Part shown: positions 18,770-28,861 of the stretch, piece by piece
How the letters are laid out: each line of letters opens with the position of its first letter
Numbering within the stretch: the stretch's first letter is position 1
Position numbers and translations under genes: made by a program
The notes under the pieces: model-generated
What the model saw: the letters and a program-made list of their open reading frames with translations, nothing else
What the model was told of the DNA's origin: nothing
The model's database searches: none
NCBI GenBank assembly: GCA_052161605.1
Contig: CP197409.1
DNA: 64,000 bases
Strand: one strand, 5' to 3'
Source of the DNA: JBKCUI01 sp052161605
GTDB taxonomy: Bacteria > Planctomycetota > Planctomycetia > Pirellulales > Pirellulaceae

Positions 18770-20668
18770 TTACGACTGGGAAGGCCGGGGGCGCATGTAG
18801 CCTTGTTTTTTCAGGATCTCGGTGTCTGCCGGGTATCCCATAGCTTCGAGAAGAGATTTGATCTCACCGATCTTAACGTCGATGTTCTGCTCTTCCACCC
18901 GACTGTCGGGCTTCATCGATTTCAGTCGGGCTAATTCGCGGAAGGCGTTATCGACATCCGTGTTAAGCTTCTCTCGATGGGAGTCTGGAAACGGCGAGTT
19001 CGTTGTGGGCCTCAAAGGCTTGGGGAGCTCCTCCTGAGGCTCTATATCTAACTGCATATTCAACTTGGCCCGCCTGTGGCTGGCCGTCGACTTTTCCATG
19101 ATCTTGGCAAAAAGATCATTAGCGCTTTTAGAATTGTTGTCTGCCAAGAAATCCATCATGTCATTCTTGGGAGGTGATTTGGTCTCTGATGCGTGAGAGG
19201 ACTCATTATCAATCTCGCGACTCTCTGGGATACTGACCGGTTCGTCCGCGGCTCTCCGACCAACTACGCGATCTCGGGCACGACGACCATAGGTGGGCCC
19301 TAGATCGATTGGTGTGATTGCGAAGACCACACCTAGCCCGAAGACCAAGCCAGCAATGGCACTCAATCCAGAAAGAGTCGTTCGACCGGGACCAATTGGC
19401 TTGTCGCTAACAATGGGGGCATCGAGTCGGGTCAGCAAGCTCGTTGAAAGAGACGCTACGCGCGCCGCCTGCGCACCTGCTAAATCGCGTTCCGCGCTTT
19501 CCAGCAAAGTTGTTTTCGATTTGACTTCGGCTACTAGATTCGCGTAAGCCGCACGACTTTCTGCCAAGTTGGCTAGCCGAGCCTCCGCTTTAACCTTTTG
19601 TGCCTCGAGTCGTTGCAACCGGACCTCGGCCAGTGAGAGATCGGCATCAACGGTAATGATCGCGGCTTGCAGCTCGTGAGAAAAGCGACTTGCGATGGCA
19701 GCTTGGGCGGACTTCGAAGCGATCGCAGAGGGGTGATCTTCGGTAAATTTGCCGAGGATATACGCTCCTTGAATTTGGGAGTCGGCCAACCCCTCTCTCA
19801 TTCGGCGCAGTCCGGGGTGGGCGCTGAGCACCGAACCAGGGGCAACCAAAAATCCTTGAGGATCTTCTGATGCTTTGACGAGCATGTCTCGATCGGAAAG
19901 CAACGTTTGCCGAGCTGATTCCGATTGTCTGATCTCGTTTTTGATCTGCTCTAATTCTGCTCGAGCAGACGAGCTGCCTCCGACAGTCTCGGTCAAGCCT
20001 CTGAGGTCCGTAAGATCGGAACCCGCAGCTCGTTCGGCTTCGAGAAGATCCCGCGTCGCTTCGGCCAGGGCGACACGTCTGGCGTCCTTTGCACTCTCGA
20101 GCTCTAGGATAACTCCGTCCGCTCGGACGCGTCGCACTTGCTGCAACCTCGACTCCAAAGCATCGCACAACGCCTTATTCAGTTGCATGGCATGCGCTTT
20201 AGAATCGGATTTCACGTCAAGATAGATGATCTCAGTCGTTCCAAACTCGGTTCCTTTCGGCGCATGAACCTCAATGCTTCGTTTGGCCGTTTCTTCAACC
20301 AGTTCCGGTGAAGGAAACTCTCCCTCCAGGGCAGAAGGTAAAAACCACTTCATGAGCTTGGGGCGTTCCCCCACAGCGAGCAACGCCTCTCGGACCACTT
20401 GATGACTCTTAGCCATCTCCAGTATGGTCTCCTGAGCGGCCTTCATTTCTGTCTGGCTTTGGAATCGCCCTAATCGCATCACAGCCCCGTTAGCTTCATC
20501 GCGGACCAACAACGCCTGAGATGCGATGTAGGTATCTGTTTTCAAGAAAAAGGCATAACCGACTCCGAGGGCACCGAAAATGATCGTCGTCAAAATCCAT
20601 AAGGGAGCCCAGACGAGAATTCCTCGTAGGATGCTTTTGACGGCAGGATTGGTTATGAACGAATTCAT
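18770..20668 (-). CDS. Wzz/GumC-like chain-length determinant protein
   Basis: Predicted inner-membrane polysaccharide co-polymerase, 632 aa. It has a membrane helix near residues 20-45, a long periplasmic region dominated by coiled-coil (about 190-420, with repeated Ala/Glu/Arg heptads), and a second membrane helix (SGLSAIAGLVFGLGVVFAI, about 430-450). About 180 cytoplasmic residues follow without a Walker A motif, so no tyrosine-kinase domain is fused. The frame continues to 20791, but the ATG at 20668 directly precedes the first membrane helix and is preferred. No polysaccharide biosynthesis genes are next to it, so its substrate polymer is unknown. Confidence 0.7.
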   Translation of the reverse strand: MNSFITNPAVKSILRGILVWAPLWILTTIIFGALGVGYAFFLKTDTYIASQALLVRDEANGAVMRLGRFQSQTEMKAAQETILEMAKSHQVVREALLAVGERPKLMKWFLPSALEGEFPSPELVEETAKRSIEVHAPKGTEFGTTEIIYLDVKSDSKAHAMQLNKALCDALESRLQQVRRVRADGVILELESAKDARRVALAEATRDLLEAERAAGSDLTDLRGLTETVGGSSSARAELEQIKNEIRQSESARQTLLSDRDMLVKASEDPQGFLVAPGSVLSAHPGLRRMREGLADSQIQGAYILGKFTEDHPSAIASKSAQAAIASRFSHELQAAIITVDADLSLAEVRLQRLEAQKVKAEARLANLAESRAAYANLVAEVKSKTTLLESAERDLAGAQAARVASLSTSLLTRLDAPIVSDKPIGPGRTTLSGLSAIAGLVFGLGVVFAITPIDLGPTYGRRARDRVVGRRAADEPVSIPESREIDNESSHASETKSPPKNDMMDFLADNNSKSANDLFAKIMEKSTASHRRAKLNMQLDIEPQEELPKPLRPTTNSPFPDSHREKLNTDVDNAFRELARLKSMKPDSRVEEQNIDVKIGEIKSLLEAMGYPADTEILKKQGYMRPRPSQS

Positions 20669-20950
20669 TCGATTCGGGGTCTTTGTGTCGGGTTCCAGGG
20701 TCTGGCTTACTGTCAGAACTAGATGCGGGCTGGCGCACGTCGCGGGCAACCATTCCCTATGCTTAGCCAAGTGTCGAGAGAATATGGACAAGCATCGAGC
20801 AAAATGCCTCGCAACCCGTCGGTTCGATTCATTCGCGACGAATTCGACTGACCAAAGAAAAAAACTAAAGTTCTATAAACGAAACCCACCAACAAGATTC
20901 ACACGACGAGATGGTTGTCCGTTTTCATCCTTCAAGGCTTCCGCGCAACA

Positions 20951-23497
20951 CTACTTCTTTCCGGGCGTAGCGGTTGTAGGGTCATCTGGCCACGAATGTT
21001 TCGGATAGCGTCGCCTGAGTTCTTTCTTGACTTCGGGATAGCCGTTAGCCCAAAACGACTCCAAATCATCGGTGATTTGTTGTGGCCTCATAGCCGGAGA
21101 GAGGAGATGCAACAGAATTGGTATGCGGCCGCGAGCAACGCGGGGTGTCGCCTTTAAAGAGAAGACTTCTTGTATCTTCACCGCGAGCACTGGCGCTTTC
21201 CCTTGCTCATACTGTAGCTTGATGGAGCTACCACTCGGCACAACAATCCGAGCGGGGGCTTCTCGATCGATGGCACTAAGCTGCTCCGCCGAGAATTTAG
21301 CTCGTAACCAATCCAACCACGCCCCATTCTTGATCTCGCTTAGAGAGCGAGCCCCCTCGCAAAGCTGTTCGGCAACACTTTGCAGCACCCCTTGATCAAT
21401 AAGGGGTAACTCGAGCTCTGGAAGCCAATCCCGAAGAGAGTTTGCTCGCTCGATAAAGCTATTCAATGGCTCATCGTCTTTAGGAAAGGTTGTGTCCCAA
21501 TTCTGGCGTACCGCTTGAGCGAGGATCGACTTCGCGCGAGCTTGATCTGTGATCGCGGTCGGCGTCTCATTGAGAACCAGATCGATCCACACGGTTTGCT
21601 TGCGTGCAACAATCTGTTTTTGCGTGGGATGGTAAAAGTATTCTTCCCGTTCGACAGCCCCTCGTTCGATCCACTCCGTCTTGACACCGCTAGCTTGTCG
21701 CACCGACGCATCGCCTCGCCCCGAATCGACATCAATACAAAGAAAGAACTCCGGTTCGCTGACTCCGCTCTGCGGCCCTAATGCAACTCCCTTTCCACCA
21801 ACCATCAATCCATTGTTCTTACCTATACCTCTGCGCCGAGCTAGCCGATCGGGATACCCGGCCAGTAAACAAAGCAGGAGTGACTCTCGTTCAGAATCGC
21901 AGGGGCTCTCTCGCTTGAGATTCTGATGCACATCCTGAAGCGATTGATACAGTTGTTTAGCTACCGAGGCGATATTGCTTACAGCATTGCGATTCAATTC
22001 GCCAAACACGGAAGAACGATTGCGACCGTTGAGATAATCCTCAACAACCTCTAGTCTCTCCAAACAATCGCTATCCCAGCGATTGATGCTGCGAGTCACC
22101 ATGCCCGGTCGACCGTCACGACTCCCCCGCCGGTCGAAGGGGTCTCGTTCGGACAAGATAGCCGCCATGAAACAGGCTCGTCTCTCGCATGAGAGCTTGA
22201 CGGATTCGATCAGCATTCGTGCCAAACGAGGATGGATCGGCAAACGGACCATCTGCTTACCAAGCTCAGTAATCTTGCCATGGCTAATCGCCCCCAAATA
22301 GGAGAGCAGCTGTTCCGCAGCCCGCCACGCCTCAGGATGGGGAGGTTCGAGCCAAGGGAAGTCGCTGGCAGTTCCCTCACCCCATGCATAGAGCTGTAAC
22401 GCTGCGGCGCACAAATCGATCCGCGAGATCTCTGGCTCGAGGAACGCGGCCCGAGCGCGGTCGGATGCTTCGGACCACAATCGGTAGCAAACGCCTGGAG
22501 CAACCCGTCCCGCTCGACCCGTGCGCTGCGTTGCCGATGCCTGGCTTATGTTCTCAAGGCACAATCGATCGAGCCCTATATCCGAGGAGAATCGCATGAC
22601 TCTCGCCAATCCGCTATCGACGACGACTCGAATGCCTTCGATCGTTAACGAGGTCTCAGCGATGTTCGTAGCCAAAACAATCTTTCTTCGAGCACCAGGT
22701 TCGATAGCTCGCACCTGTTCCTCCAAAGGCATCGTGCCATACAAACGGACAATATCGCAATCCCGTCCTAGCGAAGTTCGCTCGATCATCGAAGCGGTTC
22801 GTTCAATTTCCCCTGCACCCGGCAGAAACGCCAGCACGTCACCATCATGTTTCGGGACAATCTCCTGAAGAGAATTGACCATGTGTTCGACCGGTTTGAT
22901 CTTGGGGGATGGTATCGGACGAAAGCGAATCTGAACGGGATAGCACGGACTCTCCACAGACAGGATGGGAATGGGGCCTAGCGATCTCTGGATCGACTCC
23001 GTGTCGATCGTCGCTGACATGATCACGATTCGCAGATCGTCCCGCATGGTTTGCTGTAAACGACGCAGCATCCCAAGGGTCAAATCGGAGTCGAGCGATC
23101 GCTCATGAAACTCATCTAGCAACACGACTGCGACGTCCTCGATTAGCGGATCGTCTTGCAGGCGACGAAGTAAAATACCTTCTGTCGATACAATCACGCG
23201 AGTCTGTCGATTAGTTCGATTCTCAAAACGAACTTGATAGCCCACACGATCACCTAGTTGGCTTCCGTCCTCGGCAGCGATTCGTTGAGCAACGGATCGA
23301 GCAGCCAACCTTCTCGGCTGAAGCAACTGAATCAGTCGATCATCGCCGCTATCTCGAAACCGATCCGCGATATACGGTGCAACACGCGTCGTCTTACCCG
23401 ATCCAGGTGGTGCCTCTACGACGACGATAGGGTTCCCTGAAACAGCGTTCCAGATCGATTCCAGATGGGCATCGATAGGCAAAAGAACTTTTGGCAT
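20951..23497 (-). CDS. hrpB: ATP-dependent helicase HrpB
   Basis: DEAH-box RNA helicase of the HrpB family, 848 aa, the usual length. Motifs in order: Walker A APPGSGKTTRVAPYI near residue 30, TEGILLRRL (Ib region) near 105, the DEFHERSLDSDLTLG box near 128, SATID near 158, ATNIAETSLTIEGI near 280 and QRTGRAGRVAPGVCYRLW near 325, followed by the HrpB-specific C-terminal domain. In other bacteria HrpB is dispensable and its RNA substrate is unclear. It is the third gene of a minus-strand operon after the epimerase and the amine-oxidase-like enzyme, with a 28-base gap to the latter. Confidence 0.95.
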   Translation of the reverse strand: MPKVLLPIDAHLESIWNAVSGNPIVVVEAPPGSGKTTRVAPYIADRFRDSGDDRLIQLLQPRRLAARSVAQRIAAEDGSQLGDRVGYQVRFENRTNRQTRVIVSTEGILLRRLQDDPLIEDVAVVLLDEFHERSLDSDLTLGMLRRLQQTMRDDLRIVIMSATIDTESIQRSLGPIPILSVESPCYPVQIRFRPIPSPKIKPVEHMVNSLQEIVPKHDGDVLAFLPGAGEIERTASMIERTSLGRDCDIVRLYGTMPLEEQVRAIEPGARRKIVLATNIAETSLTIEGIRVVVDSGLARVMRFSSDIGLDRLCLENISQASATQRTGRAGRVAPGVCYRLWSEASDRARAAFLEPEISRIDLCAAALQLYAWGEGTASDFPWLEPPHPEAWRAAEQLLSYLGAISHGKITELGKQMVRLPIHPRLARMLIESVKLSCERRACFMAAILSERDPFDRRGSRDGRPGMVTRSINRWDSDCLERLEVVEDYLNGRNRSSVFGELNRNAVSNIASVAKQLYQSLQDVHQNLKRESPCDSERESLLLCLLAGYPDRLARRRGIGKNNGLMVGGKGVALGPQSGVSEPEFFLCIDVDSGRGDASVRQASGVKTEWIERGAVEREEYFYHPTQKQIVARKQTVWIDLVLNETPTAITDQARAKSILAQAVRQNWDTTFPKDDEPLNSFIERANSLRDWLPELELPLIDQGVLQSVAEQLCEGARSLSEIKNGAWLDWLRAKFSAEQLSAIDREAPARIVVPSGSSIKLQYEQGKAPVLAVKIQEVFSLKATPRVARGRIPILLHLLSPAMRPQQITDDLESFWANGYPEVKKELRRRYPKHSWPDDPTTATPGKK

Positions 23498-23525
23498 GAT
23501 TAAATGGATACCCGTTTCCTTGATC

Positions 23526-24815
23526 CTAGCATGACAGTTCTTTGTGCAAGCAATCGGCGACTTCTAGTCCACTTTGGATCGCTCCTTCGATACTAGCCGA
23601 TCTACAATAGTCGCCACAGCGATAGATCCCTTCGGCGACACGAACGTTCGGAGTCTTGGCTAATGACGCAACGGACTGCGACGGTAATGCATAGGGTATC
23701 AGGTAAGTTCGCAGATGTTCCCACGAACAAGATTGTGCGCCGAACCAATCCACCAATTGTTCCCGCACTCTTTCAACGAGTGCGTCACCTTGTACATCAG
23801 GGAGTCCCACCGTACTAACGCTCAGCAACGCTCTGTCTCCCTCCGCATAGGAAGATTGGCAGAAACTAGGAAAGCACAGATTGTTGATAGGACCTGCCCC
23901 ATCGGCGTTCAATACCAAGGTTGAATCACGCAAGGGAGGATTGTGAACGGCGAAATACAAACAGGCCGTACTGTTGGGTTTAACAATAGTGCTGTGACTT
24001 GGGAGAAACGAAGCAAGCAATCGATTGGCGCATGGCTCTTCGGTCGCAACCACAACGGCATCGCACGGAAACTCTTCGCCATCCGAAGCCACAACGGTTC
24101 CGGGCTTAACGCTCGCAACGGTTTTATTCAATTGGATTTCCGTAGTAGAAAGCGAAGCTGCGATTTGCAGGGGAATTGCTCCCATCCCCGTTTTAGGTAT
24201 CGCCGCGAATCCGGAGCTGAAAGCGCGAAACACAAAATCGAACCGATCTGATGCAACATCAAAATTGGGATCTAAAAAGATGCCACGAAAGAACGGCATA
24301 AAGAATCGATCTATCATCAGATCCGAAAAGCCCATCTGTTTTAAGCGATCGATAGCTGGGACTCTCGATTCTTTGAAGACTTGCTCTTCTGACAATCGAA
24401 CGATCCGGGTTTGGTACTGTAGTAGCTTCCATTTATCAGCGACACTTCCGACCGGGGCTAGCGCGGTCGAGATGAGTTGCCCAGCTGCCTTGCTAAGATC
24501 GCAACGCATCGGATCCCCTACTCGATAGCGTTTGCCGTTGAGTTGAATCCATGCACCCGCCGGGAAGCACCTAAGCTCCAACTCAGGCAAATTCAATTCT
24601 TTGCCCGCCGTTTCGTAGGCGGTCAAGTAGACTTGGAAGCCGTGATCGAGCAGGAAGCCGTCATAGGTGTCGGTTTGGATCCGCCCACCGACCCGGTCCC
24701 GTCCTTCAAGGATCGTTACTTGCCAGCCTCGCTTTTCCAGTTCGCGAGCCGCAATGAGTCCCGATAGCCCCGCGCCGACAATTATAGCTTTTCTCTTGGT
24801 GATAGCTTGATTCAC
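23526..24815 (-). CDS. FAD-dependent amine-oxidase-like oxidoreductase
   Basis: Predicted flavoprotein of the amine oxidase/phytoene desaturase superfamily, 429 aa. The N-terminus gives KAIIVGAGLSGLIAARELE, the Rossmann GxGxxG, followed by the GRDRVGGRIQTDTYDGFLLD segment typical of this family. The C-terminus shows the second FAD contact, GIYRCGDYCRSASIEGAIQSG. The start is a GTG. Family members include carotenoid desaturases and monoamine oxidases; the lack of neighbouring carotenoid genes gives no support for that role, so the substrate stays open. Second gene of the epimerase-oxidoreductase-hrpB operon. Confidence 0.87.
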   Translation of the reverse strand: MNQAITKRKAIIVGAGLSGLIAARELEKRGWQVTILEGRDRVGGRIQTDTYDGFLLDHGFQVYLTAYETAGKELNLPELELRCFPAGAWIQLNGKRYRVGDPMRCDLSKAAGQLISTALAPVGSVADKWKLLQYQTRIVRLSEEQVFKESRVPAIDRLKQMGFSDLMIDRFFMPFFRGIFLDPNFDVASDRFDFVFRAFSSGFAAIPKTGMGAIPLQIAASLSTTEIQLNKTVASVKPGTVVASDGEEFPCDAVVVATEEPCANRLLASFLPSHSTIVKPNSTACLYFAVHNPPLRDSTLVLNADGAGPINNLCFPSFCQSSYAEGDRALLSVSTVGLPDVQGDALVERVREQLVDWFGAQSCSWEHLRTYLIPYALPSQSVASLAKTPNVRVAEGIYRCGDYCRSASIEGAIQSGLEVADCLHKELSC

Positions 24816-24846
24816 GATTGCTTGATTCTCCTCGGCAGGTTGTATC

Positions 24847-25785
24847 CTAAGACAACTCTGCTAACAAGCTTTGAAGCCCCTCTCGATACGTCGGGAAGGA
24901 GAATGAGCTAGAAAGTTCTCGCTTAAGCCTAGCAGAGCTGATTCGTTTGTTCGATTCCGAACGCGAATTCGGCGATCCAAGCTCCGGTGCAAAGATTGGT
25001 TCCGGGTAGCCACCTAGTTTGGAAATGTAGCTGTAATAGTCTATGCGGGTCGGAGGGTCACCGTCGGAGACGCAGTAGAGATCGCACTGAGAAGCACGAT
25101 CCGACATGGCGACAATGACGTTAACCAAATCTGTCAGGTGGATCAAGTTGACATAGGTGTCAGGTTGCATTTTGAGCGGTTGCCTGTCGCGGATAGCTCG
25201 CCAGTTAGGGACCCGCGAGGGACCGTATATTCCAGAGGGCCTGAGGATCAGACGGTTGGGGGATTCGATATGCTCGCGGATCCACTGTTCCCCGTGCCAG
25301 GCCGCCACCGATCCAGGCCTCATAGGGGCGACCTCACTTTGCTCATCGAGCCAGTCCCCATCGGCACCATTTCCGAAGACCCCCGTGGTGGACAGGTAGA
25401 CCCATTTAGCCGGACCAACCGCAGAACTCGGCAGAGTGTCCTCTCGAGAGGCATCCAGCAAAAGACTGGAGGAGGGTGCCATGGCAGCGAGGAGATTTTC
25501 CAAGCCATCCAGGTGCGTTCGTTCGGCCGGACGACCTGGTACCTGAGCATGCGAGACTGCTATCAGTACAGTTGATAATGCACCACCAGCGATTTCGAGC
25601 AATCGATCGCTCTGATTCCATGGCGAGTACCAGTCCCAGACGATGGGTTGGATTCCACTTTCCTGGAGTTCGTTTGCAAAATCGGGCCGTCGGGTGATAG
25701 CAAACACCCGATCCCCTCGTTCGACCCAGGTTTTGGCGACAGGAAAGCCGATATAGCCGCACCCTACGATAAGCCTAGTCCGCAT
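24847..25785 (-). CDS. NAD(P)-dependent epimerase/dehydratase-like protein
   Basis: Extended short-chain dehydrogenase-like protein, 312 aa. The Rossmann motif is LIVGCGYIGFPVAKTW at the N-terminus. A later segment KWVYLSTTGVFGNGADGDW carries the S-T-T/Y-GVFG signature seen in YeeZ-like and related sugar-nucleotide epimerases, but the usual YxxxK pair is not evident (WHGEQWIRE stands where it would be), so it may be a YeeZ-type protein with a non-classical active site. First gene of the minus-strand operon with the FAD enzyme and hrpB (31-base gap). Substrate unknown. Confidence 0.8.
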   Translation of the reverse strand: MRTRLIVGCGYIGFPVAKTWVERGDRVFAITRRPDFANELQESGIQPIVWDWYSPWNQSDRLLEIAGGALSTVLIAVSHAQVPGRPAERTHLDGLENLLAAMAPSSSLLLDASREDTLPSSAVGPAKWVYLSTTGVFGNGADGDWLDEQSEVAPMRPGSVAAWHGEQWIREHIESPNRLILRPSGIYGPSRVPNWRAIRDRQPLKMQPDTYVNLIHLTDLVNVIVAMSDRASQCDLYCVSDGDPPTRIDYYSYISKLGGYPEPIFAPELGSPNSRSESNKRISSARLKRELSSSFSFPTYREGLQSLLAELS

Positions 25786-26026
25786 GAATCACCTTGCTGT
25801 GAGAGTTTTAGCAATCGGCACAACTGGTCTCGTGCGACCATTCGTTTCGACATGTTTTGGATTTTTATTAAAGTTGTCGGGTTTCATTTTGACTATCATG
25901 AGCGAATAATCGTTTTCGAGTGCGGTTGGTACGAATGTATCGATTTTGCTCGAATCGTTAACACCGTCCCATCGGCATAGCGGTTGGCTTGCCAGTGTAC
26001 TCAGAACCAAGTGTGGAAAGCGGAAT

Positions 26027-27187
26027 ATGATAGCTAGGAAGTATGGTGACTGCCCATCCCGCCTCGTAGCCTCATTGCTGAATGGGTCATGCCTGCTGTG
26101 TTTTTCAGCTGTTGCGGTTGTCGCTCTGGGTTGGGCACCGAGCTTTGTACTGGGACAGCAAGCCCCCGAGCAAAACCGAACCGTCGCCAAACCAGCGGTA
26201 GCCAGCTACTACTCGACCATTGTTGACAGCCCGACCTCGACGACCAAGATTGCAATCCCGACCGAGCTTAAATCATTGGCGTTGGGTGCAGACCCAAGAG
26301 ACAAGAATGAGTTGGTGCTGCTCCAGAAGCAGCAATCTGAGTTGGCGAAACTCCTGCCGCTGGTTACCGTCAATCTTCAGCATGGCAATACGCAGGGTAG
26401 TGGCGTGATCATTAGCGGCGATGGCTACATTTTGACCGCAGCTCACGTCGCTGGTAAGGCATCGCAACGAATCCAGGTGACGCTTCACGATGGAACGAGA
26501 GTCCAAGGCGAATCGCTAGGTCTCAATCGCAACGAAGACGCCGGGGTGGTCAAGATCACGACTCCTCTAAGTTCCCCCGATCAAGAATGGCCTCATGCGT
26601 GCCTGGGGAGATCGCGCGATCTGCGAAATGGCTCATGGGTAATCGCCGTTGGGCATCCGGGGGGGTGGCAATCCGACCGGCCGGCCGTGATTCGCGTGGG
26701 ACGAGTTCTAAAGATGGTCGAATCCACGTTGGTTACCGACTGTCCACTCATTGGTGGCGATAGCGGCGGCCCACTCTTTGATCTCGAAGGAAAGCTTATC
26801 GGCATTCACAGTCGAATCGGAGTCGATGTCGATGAGAACATGCATGTTCCCGTGGAAGTGTTTTACAAGAATCACGAACGCCTGATCAGCCGCGAGGTGT
26901 GGGGAGCTTTACCCGGCTTTCAACCCTTTATCGGTGTGGCCGGTGCCAGCGAGCAAGACAGCAACGGAAAGTGTCTGATCAAAGAGGTGGGTCGTGATAC
27001 ACCAGCCTTTCGAGCTGGAATCAGGCCCGGGGATGTTATCTTAAAGTTCGATGGGAATGAGATCAAAAAATTCCAACAGCTCAAGGATGCAGTGGACTCG
27101 ATGGTGCCAGGCGATTCCGTCTGGGTCGAACTAGAACGCGAATCGAAACGAATGCGACTCCGGCTCATAATCGGCTCGAAACACTAG
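26027..27187 (+). CDS. Trypsin-like serine protease with PDZ domain (HtrA/DegP-like)
   Basis: Exported S1C-type protease, 386 aa. The signal peptide covers about residues 1-45 (hydrophobic core CFSAVAVVALGWAPSFVLG). The catalytic triad is complete: H140 in LTAAHVAG, D171 in NRNEDAGVVKI, S246 in GGDSGGPLFD. One PDZ domain (about 290-386) contains GIRPGDVILKFDGNEIKKF. The architecture is that of DegS/DegQ-type quality-control proteases with a single PDZ. The frame can be read back to a TTG at 25946, but the ATG at 26027 gives the right signal peptide. The next gene encodes a related protein without an intact triad. Confidence 0.9.
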   Translation: MIARKYGDCPSRLVASLLNGSCLLCFSAVAVVALGWAPSFVLGQQAPEQNRTVAKPAVASYYSTIVDSPTSTTKIAIPTELKSLALGADPRDKNELVLLQKQQSELAKLLPLVTVNLQHGNTQGSGVIISGDGYILTAAHVAGKASQRIQVTLHDGTRVQGESLGLNRNEDAGVVKITTPLSSPDQEWPHACLGRSRDLRNGSWVIAVGHPGGWQSDRPAVIRVGRVLKMVESTLVTDCPLIGGDSGGPLFDLEGKLIGIHSRIGVDVDENMHVPVEVFYKNHERLISREVWGALPGFQPFIGVAGASEQDSNGKCLIKEVGRDTPAFRAGIRPGDVILKFDGNEIKKFQQLKDAVDSMVPGDSVWVELERESKRMRLRLIIGSKH

Positions 27188-27434
27188 ACCTGGCCCGGGG
27201 TAACATGTGTTTGACCGTGGGTAAGTGGTGGGCGTTTTTTTGAACGCTTTGGCTTTCCCGCCACACGCCATAGAATAAATTTGCTATCCTGAGGGCTCGT
27301 CGGTGCTTATACTGTACCAACGGAAATTTGCTAACGAGGGTCGCGTTCATCTACGTCACTAGTGGCTGCAACGAATCCTAGTCTGCGGAAATTTGTTTGA
27401 CATACAAACGCAAAATCGAATAGAGGATTGCTAC

Positions 27435-28796
27435 ATGAAACGGATCACCCGACATGCTCGTGTTGCTTTGGCATCGGCCTTGATTTCGTTTTGCGTCTGT
27501 CATGCTCGTCCCAGTGATCCGTCTGAGATCCAGCTAGCGTCAGGCCATGTCACCTCAAGCCATATCACCTCAGGATCACATAACGCATTCCAAATTTGGG
27601 ACACTGTTCGATCGAATCTTCTTCCTTCGAACGAAGAGCCATCGCAGGAATCGGGGCGCTCGCTCTTAGTTCAGCAGGGCTACGGCATAAGTGATCAAGC
27701 AGGCGTGCTTGGCGGAAAAGGACACAGCAAGACTCACTACCAAACCTTGCGTGCTTTCCGAGACTCTATTGGTAACACTTGGAAATCAACCGTCCAGATC
27801 CTAAATGGTAATCGGCAAGTGGCCTTAGGTGCGATCGTACATTCGGGTGGTTGGATTATCTCGAAATCCAGCGAGGTGCCTGACCAATGCGACATCAAGC
27901 TCTATGACGGGACCAAAGCAATTGGCTCGACCGTTCTTCGAAAAGTAGACCTCGATCTTGCGATTTTAAAGATTGAACGAGATGGCTTGGAACCAGTTGT
28001 CTTGGACCCACAGATCGAGGTTCCCTTGGGAGGCTGGTTGGTAAGCACAAACATCCGATCAACGCCGCTCAATGTCGGGGTACTGAGTGTTGCTAAACGA
28101 AATGTACCATCGGAACGCCCTGTGTTAGGACTAAGACTAGGTGAGGCTCCCATCGGCGATCGAGGTGCACTGATCGAGAGTGTTGTCGCAGGAGGAGGTG
28201 CTGATCGAGCTGGCATTCAGGCTGGAGACGTGATCAAGGAGGTTGATGGCATCGAGCTTCCAAATCGCGCTAGTGTGCTGGACCACTTAAAATCGATCAC
28301 TGCGGGACAATACACAAATCTGACGTGTGATCGCGATGGCAGAAAGATGGTTTTTCGCGCTCAAATGATGGACCTAACCAGCTCCTTGTTTGACAGCACG
28401 GAGATGGAGGTCAACGGAGAAATCAGCTCGAGAGCAACCGGCTTCAAGAACGTTATGCAGCATGACACGGTTTTGCTTCCACACCAATGCGGTGGCCCAA
28501 TCGTTGACATCGAGGGGAATTTCGTTGGCTTGAATATTGCTAGAGCCGGGCGTGTGGTGAGCTTGGCCTACAACGTTAAGGATCTTCAGCCGATCGTTTT
28601 GGATATGCTTCGAACGTTGGATGTAGATTTGAGCGAGCTTTGGAATGAATCCAAGACCGTAGCGATTGATACGGAACGCAACTCGTCGATTTTCACACAA
28701 TCCTCGCTAACTCCAACCGAGATGCCTGCGAGCATCCCTGCTTACATCCAGGTGGAGACCCTTCGTCCTGAGGTTGTGGTTCCCCAGCGAAAATAA
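27435..28796 (+). CDS. HtrA-like pseudoprotease with internal PDZ domain
   Basis: Exported 453-residue relative of the upstream protease. The trypsin-like fold starts near residue 118 (KSTVQILNGN), but the His position reads SKSSEV (about 142-148), the Asp is kept (VDLDLAILKI, D174), and the Ser motif reads HQCGGPIVD with Cys352 in place of Ser. A PDZ domain (about 228-310; GIQAGDVIKEVDGIELPNR) lies before this Ser-like motif, that is, inside the protease fold instead of after it. The predicted signal peptide is residues 1-25. Probably non-proteolytic, perhaps a binding or regulatory partner of the adjacent HtrA-like protease. The ATG at 27435 is chosen over a TTG at 27393. Confidence 0.75.
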   Translation: MKRITRHARVALASALISFCVCHARPSDPSEIQLASGHVTSSHITSGSHNAFQIWDTVRSNLLPSNEEPSQESGRSLLVQQGYGISDQAGVLGGKGHSKTHYQTLRAFRDSIGNTWKSTVQILNGNRQVALGAIVHSGGWIISKSSEVPDQCDIKLYDGTKAIGSTVLRKVDLDLAILKIERDGLEPVVLDPQIEVPLGGWLVSTNIRSTPLNVGVLSVAKRNVPSERPVLGLRLGEAPIGDRGALIESVVAGGGADRAGIQAGDVIKEVDGIELPNRASVLDHLKSITAGQYTNLTCDRDGRKMVFRAQMMDLTSSLFDSTEMEVNGEISSRATGFKNVMQHDTVLLPHQCGGPIVDIEGNFVGLNIARAGRVVSLAYNVKDLQPIVLDMLRTLDVDLSELWNESKTVAIDTERNSSIFTQSSLTPTEMPASIPAYIQVETLRPEVVVPQRK

Positions 28797-28861
28797 CGGC
28801 TGGGCGGACGTCGACATTCATCAGGGACAGGAGAGCAAGCTACCGAGTGATTCTCGAAAAA

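Noticed and set aside
27397..27425. TTGACA with ATAGAG as a promoter for the pseudoprotease gene
   Set aside because: The -10 element matches poorly and the start codon would follow within about ten bases.
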